Shown: piece after piece, positions 36,499 through 44,380 of the stretch
Position numbering within the stretch: the stretch's first letter is position 1
How the letters are laid out: the number at the start of each line of letters is the position of its first letter
Source of the DNA: Marinomonas communis
GTDB lineage: Bacteria > Pseudomonadota > Gammaproteobacteria > Pseudomonadales > Marinomonadaceae
Reading direction: 5' to 3'
Assembly: GCF_004363305.1 (NCBI RefSeq)
Contig: NZ_SNZA01000002.1
Location: 62,001 to 126,000, forward strand
DNA length: 64,000 bases
The notes under the pieces: generated by a model
The model's database searches: none
Seen by the model: the letters and a program-made list of their open reading frames with translations, nothing else
Told to the model about the DNA's origin: nothing
Translations under genes and position numbers: made by a program

Positions 36499-37791
36499 AT
36501 GAGTGCCTCACTATCTGCCACACCGTTTTCCTTATCTCAGTCACAGGGCAAGCCTACCTATGCCGTCGTCGGTGCGGGAGTGGTGGGACTATGCGTGGCG
36601 TTGGAAGCGCAACGCCAAGGCTACCAAGTCACCTTATTAGATGGTAATGAACCAGGGCGTGCTGCCTCTTTTGGTAATGCTGGCTACCTAGCCACCGAAG
36701 TCATTGAACCTCTAGCAACTCCTGCGACGGTGCGAAATGCGCCCAAGCTTTGGCTCAACCCAGATGGCCCTGTGTGTATTCCATTTAAGTATTTGGTCAA
36801 AGCCTTACCTTGGTATGCAAAGTTCCTTAAGGCATCTAGCGTTCAGCAAGCCGCTCTTGGCACACAAGCCATCAGCGCTTTAAATCAGTGCTCCCAGCCC
36901 GCATGGCAACGAACCTTAGCCGACATCGGCCATGCACACTTGCTGATCAAGGCAGGGAACCTTGTGGTCTGGGAAGACGATCGTCAGAAGGTGGCAGCCC
37001 ATCAACTAGCTAGCAAATTGCAGCAACACAATGTGCCTTGTGAAGTGGTGGAAGGGCAGCGCTTAGCAGAGCTTGAACCTGAACTCTCCATGCAACTAAG
37101 CCATGCGGTGTACATTCCAGAGATCTATCGTTTATCCGACCCGTACGAAGTGTGCCAAGCCCTACTTCAGGCGTTTAAAGAGCGTGGCGGTCATTTCATT
37201 AACGAGAAGGTGATGTCTCTGCAAGCCGCCACACAGCATATTGAGGTTCATATCCCAGGACACCACCATAAATTTGATCATGTTAGTTTGTGTGCTGGGG
37301 CGTGGACACAAACCCTACTTGAGCAAGTCGGTATTAACGTGCCATTGGAAGCGGAACGGGGCTATCACCTCACCTACCCTAAAGACCAAGCACGTATTCG
37401 ACATACTATTTTGTCAGCAGATCGGCGCTTTGTGATGTCACCTCTCAACAGCGGCCTGCGGGTAGTCGGTATGAGCGAGATCGGTGGCACTGAACTGCCT
37501 CCGATCGAAAAGCGTTTTAGTGTATTACGAAAGCATACCAAAGCCCTGTTGCCGAAGCTGTTCACTCCTGAGGAAGCACAAGCATCAGAATGGATGGGAC
37601 ATCGCCCCACATTGCCTGACTCTTTGCCGATCATCGATCAGCACCCTCGATTCCCATGTTTAAGCTTCGCCTTCGGACATCAGCACTTAGGTGTTACTCA
37701 AGCAGCCATCACTGCAGAGCTGTTATTACAAAAAGTGGCGAAGCGCCCAACTAGCGTAGCACTTCGTCCTTATCGGGTTGACCGGTTTTAG
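36499..37791 (+). CDS. DadA-type FAD-dependent D-amino acid dehydrogenase
   Basis: The 430-residue product is a DAO/DadA-family flavoprotein: FAD motif VVGAGVVGLCVALEAQRQGY near residue 22, GRAASFGNAGYLATEVIEPL typical of DadA, and the C-terminal GHRPTLPDSLPIIDQHPRFP and GHQHLGVTQA. DadA oxidises D-amino acids to 2-oxo acids and passes electrons to the respiratory chain; relatives act on hydroxyproline epimers. The pairing with the ornithine-cyclodeaminase-family gene suggests a cyclic imino acid. Its 3' end overlaps the last 41 bases of a gene on the other strand. AAGGAG precedes the ATG. Confidence 0.85.
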   Translation: MSASLSATPFSLSQSQGKPTYAVVGAGVVGLCVALEAQRQGYQVTLLDGNEPGRAASFGNAGYLATEVIEPLATPATVRNAPKLWLNPDGPVCIPFKYLVKALPWYAKFLKASSVQQAALGTQAISALNQCSQPAWQRTLADIGHAHLLIKAGNLVVWEDDRQKVAAHQLASKLQQHNVPCEVVEGQRLAELEPELSMQLSHAVYIPEIYRLSDPYEVCQALLQAFKERGGHFINEKVMSLQAATQHIEVHIPGHHHKFDHVSLCAGAWTQTLLEQVGINVPLEAERGYHLTYPKDQARIRHTILSADRRFVMSPLNSGLRVVGMSEIGGTELPPIEKRFSVLRKHTKALLPKLFTPEEAQASEWMGHRPTLPDSLPIIDQHPRFPCLSFAFGHQHLGVTQAAITAELLLQKVAKRPTSVALRPYRVDRF

Positions 37792-38242
37792 CCGCCACTT
37801 TGGGGGCTGTGTCGCAAGGCACGTAATGCAGAAATACACCTAGTGCGAGCAACAAAAACGCGGCACTGCCGACTATGGCCACAGGGTAATATAAGTTACC
37901 CGCCATGTCGGCTTGGCTGTATTTGATCACCATAATCAGTCCCTCAAGGGAAAGAGCCACACACACGGTACTGATAAATCGGGGCAAAGTACGACGCAGC
38001 ATAATGATTACATCATGCTCATTTTTGTTGCCGTATTCTTTGTTAATCACCATCGCCAATTCGAAGACAGCGATGGCAATAATATTCGAGTTAATCACTT
38101 GAATAAGGGTCTGGGTTAACTCTTGGCCAGACTGATGTTGCGACACCGCAGTCATCAAACTGCTACCACAGACCATGGCCGCTAAAATGAAAAACAACAA
38201 CGATAACGCCTTGGCGAAGATTTTTTGAATGGTTGCACTCAT
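37751..38242 (-). CDS. hypothetical integral membrane protein, four helices
   Basis: The 163-residue product has four predicted membrane segments at about 12-32, 48-66, 88-108 and 120-142, with charged cytosolic loops (NKEYGNKNEHDVIIMLRRT). The layout resembles small PsiE-like membrane proteins but I cannot assign a family. An AAAGGA site seven bases before the ATG supports translation. Its last 41 bases overlap the 3' end of the D-amino-acid dehydrogenase gene on the opposite strand, so the two convergent transcripts share sequence. Confidence 0.65.
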   Translation of the reverse strand: MSATIQKIFAKALSLLFFILAAMVCGSSLMTAVSQHQSGQELTQTLIQVINSNIIAIAVFELAMVINKEYGNKNEHDVIIMLRRTLPRFISTVCVALSLEGLIMVIKYSQADMAGNLYYPVAIVGSAAFLLLALGVFLHYVPCDTAPKVAAKTGQPDKDEVLR

Positions 38243-38451
38243 GCACCGATCCTTTGATTACTGAATGTCTTTACAAACTAATCAACGTCAGCAAACTTCG
38301 CCAGAGCGTTCCCTTGAATGCCTGAATCCTTCCTCAGAGACAAAACTGATTTGGCTTTCTTTACAAAGCCATAACGATTGCGCAAGCCTTGAATTGCAAG
38401 AATCGTCTGTGAGATAACAAACACCGCTACTTCATACAAAAAGGACATCAC

Positions 38452-39225
38452 ATGAAATTAGGTTTTATTGGTACGGGAGTCATTTCTGAAGCCTGCATTC
38501 GTGGCTTATTTGCCAGCGAACTGACGATTGAGCAGGTCTGCGTTAGCCGTCGCAGTCATGCACTTTCCGCAAAACTCGCCGTCGACTTTTCTAACGTTCA
38601 GGTGTTGGACGACAACCAAATGATCATCGACCAATCCGATGTCATTGTGCTCGCGGTACGCCCACAAATTGCTGAAGAAGTACTAGCTGGACTTCAGATT
38701 CCTTTAAATAAGGTAGTGATCAGCCTAATTGCGACACTCACTCACACAACCTTGCAGCAATGGTTTGGTCAAGACGTGAATCTATGCCGAGCAATTCCTC
38801 TTCCCTTTGTCGCTCAGCGCCTTGGCGTCACGGCTATTTATCCAAGACAGCAAACCGCAGAGACATTATTCAACGCCATAGGGACAGTCATTACTGCAGA
38901 AACCGAAGACGAGTTTGATCGTTACGCGGTTGCCAGCGCCACTATGGGCATTTATTTCGAATCATTAGCAACCTTGTCGGAATGGATGACCAATGAAGGC
39001 ACTCCACAAGAAAGCGCGCAACGGTATTTTGCTGCGCTGTTTAAAGGTCTAAACCACACCGCTCTTAACCACACAGAGCAGCCTTTTGCCGATCAAGTGC
39101 CAGAGCATTGCACGCCTGGTGGTTTAAATGAGCAAGCCGTAAACATCTTCACCCAGCAAGGAGGCAAAGACGCCTTGATTGCGGCACTCGACAGTTTGAA
39201 AGCTCGTTTACAAGGCGCGAAATAA
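38452..39225 (+). CDS. pyrroline-5-carboxylate reductase-like protein
   Basis: The 257-residue product has the N-terminal dinucleotide motif LGFIGTGVISEACIRGL, AVRPQIAEEVLAGL, and a C-terminal ProC-type dimerisation domain with CTPGGLNEQAVNIF. ProC reduces delta-1-pyrroline-5-carboxylate to proline. The central PCRAMPN signature of ProC is altered here (CRAIPLPFVAQRLG), so this may be a paralogue with another imine substrate rather than the housekeeping enzyme. It lies close to the OCD/DadA-like operon, which fits imino-acid metabolism. Confidence 0.8.
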   Translation: MKLGFIGTGVISEACIRGLFASELTIEQVCVSRRSHALSAKLAVDFSNVQVLDDNQMIIDQSDVIVLAVRPQIAEEVLAGLQIPLNKVVISLIATLTHTTLQQWFGQDVNLCRAIPLPFVAQRLGVTAIYPRQQTAETLFNAIGTVITAETEDEFDRYAVASATMGIYFESLATLSEWMTNEGTPQESAQRYFAALFKGLNHTALNHTEQPFADQVPEHCTPGGLNEQAVNIFTQQGGKDALIAALDSLKARLQGAK

Positions 39226-39296
39226 AAGTACGGCGATAAGGAACCTATTGCTTGGTTTTGGTTCCAAAAAGATTATTCACTTTTTTGTAATAGTGT

Positions 39297-39325
39297 ATTC
39301 GTGAATACCGTATTTATTCACGAAT
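39297..39325. promoter_or_regulatory. large palindrome upstream of the YpfH-like esterase
   Basis: ATTCGTGAATA (39297-39307) and TATTCACGAAT (39315-39325) are perfect 11-base inverted arms with a seven-base centre; a third partial half-site, TTATTCAC, lies at 39273-39280. It is about 43 bases before the esterase start and looks like a dimeric repressor operator. Confidence 0.5.
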
Positions 39326-39367
39326 TAATATCTTTTAACGTAGCGCCATTCAAGTATGGAGCCCCTT

Positions 39368-39985
39368 ATGCCAGACATCGTGATTCAAAAGCCCGTTATC
39401 GCCAGCCGTCTCATTCTACTGTTTCACGGTGTTGGCTCTCGTCCTGAAAGTTTAATGACTCTAGGGAGATGGCTAGCAGACTCATTGGATCGTGCCATGG
39501 TGGTATCAGTGGCCGCCCCTCATCCATTTGACTTAGGAGAAGGGCTGCAGTGGTTTTCAATCAAAGACATAAATGAAGAGAACCGCCTAGATCGAATCAA
39601 AGTCGAAATGCCACACTTTGCAGACAAGATTCGTTTTTGGCAAAACACCGCCAAAGTCGAAGTGAATGACACCGCCATTATTGGCTTCTCACAAGGGGCC
39701 ATCATGTCATTGTCGTCCACACAACTGATAGAGACACCGCTAGCCAAACACGTCGTGTCCTTATCAGGACGATTTGCCAAAGCACCACAGCACAACCCAG
39801 CTCCAAGCAACGTCCACTTTCTGCATGGCAATGCCGATAAAGTCATGCCCGTCCAACACGCAATTCAAGGTCATGACTGGCTTGAAGCACTAGGCGCCAG
39901 CACTACATTGGATACCTTTGACGGATTAGCGCACAGCATCAACCACGAAGAGTCTGTGCGCTTGTTGGAGATATTGCGCAGTTAA
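39368..39985 (+). CDS. ypfH: YpfH-like alpha/beta-hydrolase esterase
   Basis: The 205-residue product follows E. coli YpfH: LILLFHGVGSRPESLMTLGR, QWFSIKDINEENRLDRI, the nucleophile elbow GFSQGA near residue 103, then catalytic Asp in HGNADKVMPVQHA and His in GLAHSINHE. It belongs to the phospholipase/carboxylesterase family; YpfH hydrolyses short acyl esters. The ATG at 39368 is six bases after GGAG. The stop codon overlaps that of the facing GST gene. Confidence 0.87.
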   Translation: MPDIVIQKPVIASRLILLFHGVGSRPESLMTLGRWLADSLDRAMVVSVAAPHPFDLGEGLQWFSIKDINEENRLDRIKVEMPHFADKIRFWQNTAKVEVNDTAIIGFSQGAIMSLSSTQLIETPLAKHVVSLSGRFAKAPQHNPAPSNVHFLHGNADKVMPVQHAIQGHDWLEALGASTTLDTFDGLAHSINHEESVRLLEILRS

Positions 39986-40635
39986 ACCGGCTCGCCCGCT
40001 TCATCTTCTTCAACGACATCGGTTTCAGTCAGTGCATCCGCTAACCACTCTTGCATCGCGGGGTGGTTAAGCATCGCTTGATGATAGTCTTTAGCGACAC
40101 CTTCTAACTCAATGCCGTAGGTGACAAAGCGGAAAGCAACCGGTGCAAAAAACGCGTCGGCCAAGCTGAACTCACCGAACAAATACGGCCCTTGGTCTTG
40201 ATGCTGCGATCTCAGCTTTTCCCATAGGTGGCTGATGTTTTCGAGATCTTGCTGTGCCCGTTGGGACAATTCGATTTTGCGCTTCGCTCGACAATTCATC
40301 GGCATTTCATTACGCAGTGCGCTGTAACCACTGTGCATTTCAGCAACCACTGAACGAGCTAAGGCGCGCTTTTTCGGTTCAGCAGGCCAGCCTTTTCCTG
40401 ATAAATAGGTCTCATTGACGTACTCAGCAATCGCCAAAGAATCCCATACACTCAAATCACCATCGACCAATACCGGCACCTTCTGCACAGGACTATACAA
40501 AGATAAGGTGTTGTAAAAGTCTTCTGTAAAAAGCGACAGCTTGATTTCCTCAAATGGGACGTCGAACGCTTTCAGCGCCAGCCAACCGCGTAGGGACCAT
40601 GAAGAATAGTTTTTGTTGGCAATGATCAGTTTCAT
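39982..40635 (-). CDS. glutathione S-transferase family protein
   Basis: The 217-residue product has a thioredoxin-fold N-domain (IANKNYSSWSLRGWLALKAF, KVPVLVDGDLSVWDSLAIAE, with the SNAIL-type turn DSLA) and a helical C-domain (GEFSLADAFFAPVAFRFVTY). The SSWSLR start is typical of a YfcF-like bacterial group. Its substrate is unknown. It is divergent from a LysR regulator, with a palindromic candidate operator between, and overlaps the esterase gene by four bases tail to tail. Confidence 0.85.
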   Translation of the reverse strand: MKLIIANKNYSSWSLRGWLALKAFDVPFEEIKLSLFTEDFYNTLSLYSPVQKVPVLVDGDLSVWDSLAIAEYVNETYLSGKGWPAEPKKRALARSVVAEMHSGYSALRNEMPMNCRAKRKIELSQRAQQDLENISHLWEKLRSQHQDQGPYLFGEFSLADAFFAPVAFRFVTYGIELEGVAKDYHQAMLNHPAMQEWLADALTETDVVEEDEAGEPV

Positions 40636-40686
40636 GTGGGCAATTCCTTAGCAAGTGGTATGAAGAGATTTGATTGTGCGCCCTTG

Positions 40687-40709
40687 CTATTCATTTGACT
40701 AACGAATAG
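40687..40709. promoter_or_regulatory. candidate LysR operator between GST and LysR genes
   Basis: CTATTC (40687-40692) and GAATAG (40704-40709) form a dyad extended to eight of nine matching bases, in the divergent promoter and with LysR-like spacing. Confidence 0.4.
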
Positions 40710-40751
40710 TTTTAATGAATCACTTTCGTTTTTCTAATGAATGGATAACCC

Positions 40752-41630
40752 ATGGATATTGATGCGTTACGCAGTTTTGTCGCCTTTGTCGATACTGGCA
40801 GCTTCACACGCGCCGCCATGCAAACCTATCGTTCGCAAAGTGCGATCAGTATGCAAATGAAAAAGCTCGAAGAGGAGACGGGGCAAGCGTTATTTTCCAA
40901 AAGCGGCCGCAACGTTGCTCTAACAGAGCGGGGCCAAGAGCTGGTGAGTTATGCGCGACGCATCTTATCACTTCACGATGAAGCTATTAGCCACTTCAAA
41001 CACTCTGTGCAGCATCGTCCATTAATTGTTGGCTGTCCTGATGATTATGCAGAGTCTGTGCTGCCTGACGTGGTGGCGCTGATTCGCGATAAACTTCCGC
41101 AGCAAACTATAAAAGTGGTCTGCGACTGCAGCACACAGCTACGTTTGATGATGGACCAAGGCAAAGTCGACGTCGCCATTTTAACGCGTGCACCCGATGC
41201 CGAAGAAGGCTATTTGTTAAAGCATGACAAAGGCGTCTGGGTGCATGGTGGCCAAGACATGAATGTGACACCACTACCACTGGTGTTGTATGAACCTGAT
41301 TGTAAATTTCACAGTGCCGCCATCGATGGCATGGAGAAACAAGCTCGCGCTTACACCTTAATGGCCAGCTCCTCCAGCGCAACCGCGATCAAGAGCATTT
41401 TAAAACGCGGCATTGGAATTAGCGCCATGGCAATCTCAAGTGTCTCTGCTGGTTTAACAATTCTCCAAGATCACACATTGCCCCCCTTACCTGCGGTGGA
41501 TATTGTCTTGTCAGTAGCACCGGTTCCACACCCTGCTTTTGGCGCTCATCTGGCGGCCATTATCAGTACGGCATTTCAGCAAGAAGATATAGCTCCTAAG
41601 ACTCCAGAGAAGGTTTTAGCGCCGCTTTAA
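40752..41630 (+). CDS. LysR-family transcriptional regulator
   Basis: The 292-residue product has the LysR helix-turn-helix (IDALRSFVAFVDTGSFTRAA, QSAISMQMKKLEEETGQALF) and an effector domain from about residue 90 (PLIVGCPDDYAESVLPDVVA). PDDY near the start of this domain recalls the HexA/LrhA group. It is divergent from the GST gene and its last 35 bases overlap a second LysR gene on the other strand. Confidence 0.87.
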   Translation: MDIDALRSFVAFVDTGSFTRAAMQTYRSQSAISMQMKKLEEETGQALFSKSGRNVALTERGQELVSYARRILSLHDEAISHFKHSVQHRPLIVGCPDDYAESVLPDVVALIRDKLPQQTIKVVCDCSTQLRLMMDQGKVDVAILTRAPDAEEGYLLKHDKGVWVHGGQDMNVTPLPLVLYEPDCKFHSAAIDGMEKQARAYTLMASSSSATAIKSILKRGIGISAMAISSVSAGLTILQDHTLPPLPAVDIVLSVAPVPHPAFGAHLAAIISTAFQQEDIAPKTPEKVLAPL

Positions 41631-42495
41631 CAAAGCGCCAAAACACATTGGCTTCGTGACTCAGTGTTTGGTTGCGTAGACGAATCATAAATAGGGGAAA
41701 TTGGCTGTGGGAACTAAAGTTCTCGACATCCATACGCACCAGACGCCCTTCTTCTAAAGAATCTTTGATCATATAGTTGGGCATACGTGCCCAACCCATT
41801 CCTGCTTGAACTAAGGTCTTTTTCGCTTGGAAATCGTTCACATGCCAGCGCTTCCCAGTTGGCAGAATAAAACGGTGCTCTTGATCTTCCGCCGTTCGAC
41901 TGACTAAGATCTGGGGTAGAGAGTAGAGCGCTTGTTGCTTCACCTTCTGGGCACCTGCTTGAAGCTCGGGCAGTAATTCAGGGTGAACAACACAGGTCAT
42001 TTCCAACTTTCCCACTTCAACAAAGACATGGCGGTCATCGAGGCCATAGCTTGGCCCAATAGCAATGTCAGATTTGTCTTTAATAAGATGTTCTTGCACG
42101 CCGTTTAAGTGGTCGGTGGTCAGCTCAAGGGCGATATTAGGGTGCGTCTCTTCGAAGTCCTTTAATATCCGTACAATGGGCTCGGTCAAACTCATTTGAC
42201 TAATGCAAAGTCTGAGTGGCTGTTGCTCTTCCCCTTGGGCGAGGTGATGTCCTAGATGCTCAAGTTGATTTACCTGCAACAACAGCTTCTTACTTTGTTT
42301 GAAAAAGGCGTTACCTTGAGCCGTCAGAGTTGGGCGATAGCTGTCACGATCCAACAGCACAATACCATACTGTTCTTCCAACGCTTTGACAGCGGCACTG
42401 ACACTGGGCTGCGTCTTATGAATGGCCTCCGCCGCAGCACGAAAGCTACCACTTTCTACTACAGCGATAAACGCTCTTAGCTGATCCAATTTCAT
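41596..42495 (-). CDS. LysR-family transcriptional regulator
   Basis: The 299-residue product has the N-terminal DNA-binding domain (LDQLRAFIAVVESGSFRAAA, QPSVSAAVKALEEQYGIVLL) and a substrate-binding domain (LRLCISQMSLTEPIVRILKD). It is divergent from a TauE/SafE permease 111 bases away with a perfect palindrome in the gap, which makes that permease its probable target. It overlaps the preceding LysR gene by 35 bases at the 3' ends. Confidence 0.87.
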   Translation of the reverse strand: MKLDQLRAFIAVVESGSFRAAAEAIHKTQPSVSAAVKALEEQYGIVLLDRDSYRPTLTAQGNAFFKQSKKLLLQVNQLEHLGHHLAQGEEQQPLRLCISQMSLTEPIVRILKDFEETHPNIALELTTDHLNGVQEHLIKDKSDIAIGPSYGLDDRHVFVEVGKLEMTCVVHPELLPELQAGAQKVKQQALYSLPQILVSRTAEDQEHRFILPTGKRWHVNDFQAKKTLVQAGMGWARMPNYMIKDSLEEGRLVRMDVENFSSHSQFPLFMIRLRNQTLSHEANVFWRFVKAALKPSLES

Positions 42496-42525
42496 GATTG
42501 GCTTTTCCTTTCATGATAATCAAAA

Positions 42526-42548
42526 AATGAAATTATTTTTATTTCATT
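42526..42548. promoter_or_regulatory. palindromic candidate operator of the LysR/TauE divergent promoter
   Basis: AATGAAAT (42526-42533) and ATTTCATT (42541-42548) are perfect 8-base arms seven bases apart, directly before a TTGACG (42550-42555) that looks like a -35 element for the permease gene. Confidence 0.5.
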
Positions 42549-42606
42549 ATTGACGCTATTCTATAGCCAATCAAGTAACACTTTCGAATCAACAAGGGGG
42601 ACCATT

Positions 42607-43332
42607 GTGACAACCGCATTAGTGGTGATGTTTATCGCTGGTTTAATCACCGGCTTCTCTAAATTCTCTGTCGGTGGCATGGGGCTGCTGGTACTGCCAA
42701 TCGTCATGATTGCCTTTCCTGGACCTGAGTCACTTGGGGTGCTGTTACCGCTTTATATCATTACCGACGTCATGGCCGTTTACAGTTATCGCAAACATAT
42801 TTCTTGGCCTGTTCTGGCGCGCTTCTTACCTTTAGGTTTCTTGGGGGTGTTTGTCGGAGCGCAACTGTTATCTGGTATCAATGCCGACCAGTTCGTCGCT
42901 TTGCTGGGTGGCATCATCATTGCCATGATTGCACTGGGCTTATATCTGGATGCACGTCCGGCAACCTTTATGCAAAAGCCGATTACCGCCTACTCTATGG
43001 GCTTTGCTGGCGGTTTAGTCAGTATGATTGCCAATGCCGCAGGACCGCTGTTCAGCTTATTTTTGCTCGAACAAAAACTCAGTAAAGACAGCTACGTCAG
43101 CACCCGAGCTTGGGGATTCTTCATTATCAACCTCGTGAAACTGCCCATGTATTTAAGCCTTGGCTTACTAACACAAGAAAGTCTCACCATCAGTGCCTAC
43201 GCTATACCAGGGTTACTCGTTGGTGCGGTTATCGGCTACCACTTCTTGAAGCACGTTAAGCCCGTTCACTTTAAATGGTTGATTCGAATTATGTCGACCA
43301 TCGCAGCGATGAAGCTGATGTTGTTTTCATAA
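42607..43332 (+). CDS. TauE/SafE-family permease (sulfite exporter-like)
   Basis: The 241-residue product has eight predicted membrane helices in two repeats (FIAGLITGFSKFSVGGMGLL; GFAGGLVSMIANAAGPLFSL), the TauE/SafE pattern. Members export sulfite, sulfoacetate or other organosulfur anions; substrate is unknown. Translation most likely starts at the GTG at 42607, six bases after AAGGGGG; the upstream TTG at 42550 is part of the probable promoter. A divergent LysR gene and palindrome indicate control. Confidence 0.85.
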   Translation: MTTALVVMFIAGLITGFSKFSVGGMGLLVLPIVMIAFPGPESLGVLLPLYIITDVMAVYSYRKHISWPVLARFLPLGFLGVFVGAQLLSGINADQFVALLGGIIIAMIALGLYLDARPATFMQKPITAYSMGFAGGLVSMIANAAGPLFSLFLLEQKLSKDSYVSTRAWGFFIINLVKLPMYLSLGLLTQESLTISAYAIPGLLVGAVIGYHFLKHVKPVHFKWLIRIMSTIAAMKLMLFS

Positions 43333-43362
43333 AAGAAGGCCAGCATTGACTGGCCTTCTTTT
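43331..43362. terminator. bidirectional terminator between TauE-like gene and rarD
   Basis: A 13-base perfect stem, aaaagaaggccag (43331-43343) with ctggccttctttt (43350-43362), around a six-base loop serves both converging genes. Confidence 0.88.
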
Positions 43363-44263
43363 ATGCGGTGGGAGCGATAACTTCTGGACGTTTACGAAGT
43401 TTGCGTAGCGAGTCCAACATAAGAATAAGTAAAGCACTCCAAATTAAACCAAAGGTTATCAGCTTATCGCTGGTGAAGGTTTCACCGTAAACAAAAACCG
43501 CCAGTAAAAAGATGCCGCTTGGAGCAATATATTGAAAGAAGCCAAGCGTCACTAAGCTAACGCGGTTCGCCGCGGCGGCAAATAACATAAGTGGTACCAT
43601 GGTGATCGGACCTGCTGCAAATAAGAGGATATTTAAGCCCATTTCGTTGTTAAACATATTGCTCTGGGGGTCGGTCGACCACAACAGCTGCAGTGCCGCA
43701 AACGGCAGCATAAGTCCCGTCTCCAATGCCATGCCAGTAAAGCTATCAACTGCCAGTTTCTTACGGACCAAGCCATAAAAACCAAAGCTGAAAGCGAGTA
43801 CTAAAGTAATCCAAGGTAGGCGGCCAAATTGTACGATTTCAAAGACAACGGCTACCACACACAAAGCGGCAGCCAGCTTGCGCGGGCGATCAAGTTTGTC
43901 TTGAAAAAAGACCATGCCAATAATGATACTGACCAAAGGATTGATGTAATAACCAAGACTTGCACTGAGCATTTGATCACTGTTCACGGCATAAATGAAC
44001 GTTCCCCAGTTAGCGGCGATCAATGCCGTTGAGACAAACAGTGCCAGTAGCTTTTTGGGAGAACGTAGCACATTGACCAAAACACTCAATTTGCCCATTG
44101 CCGCAATCAGCAATACAACAATCACGCATGACCAAATAACGCGATGTGCCAAAATATCTAGCGCCCCAATGTCAGATACGGCTTTGAAGTAAATCGGCGC
44201 GATCGCCCACCATACGTATGCTGTAAGCCCGTAGAAAATACCCGTTTTTGTCGACTGATCCAT
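43361..44263 (-). CDS. rarD: RarD-type EamA permease
   Basis: The 300-residue product has ten membrane helices and the RarD start TGIFYGLTAYVWWAIAPIYF with ILAHRVIWSCVIVVLL, SLGYYINPLVSIIIGMVFFQ and FFQYIAPSGIFLLAVFVYGE. RarD belongs to the drug/metabolite transporter superfamily and was named after a chloramphenicol-sensitivity phenotype; its natural substrate is unknown. It stands alone. Confidence 0.9.
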   Translation of the reverse strand: MDQSTKTGIFYGLTAYVWWAIAPIYFKAVSDIGALDILAHRVIWSCVIVVLLIAAMGKLSVLVNVLRSPKKLLALFVSTALIAANWGTFIYAVNSDQMLSASLGYYINPLVSIIIGMVFFQDKLDRPRKLAAALCVVAVVFEIVQFGRLPWITLVLAFSFGFYGLVRKKLAVDSFTGMALETGLMLPFAALQLLWSTDPQSNMFNNEMGLNILLFAAGPITMVPLMLFAAAANRVSLVTLGFFQYIAPSGIFLLAVFVYGETFTSDKLITFGLIWSALLILMLDSLRKLRKRPEVIAPTA

Positions 44264-44380
44264 AATGCATTCTTCTTATAGTATGTCTGGGCTCCACCAC
44301 CCAGAGGACCATTGACTATAATCGCTTCCAGTCGACAAAAACGTTACCCAAATCATCTTGCACGAAGTTTACACAAACGG

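Noticed and set aside
39240..39265. ggaacc / ggttcc hairpin after the ProC-like gene as a terminator.
   Set aside because: It is followed by A residues on the plus strand, not T, so it cannot be a rho-independent terminator for that gene.
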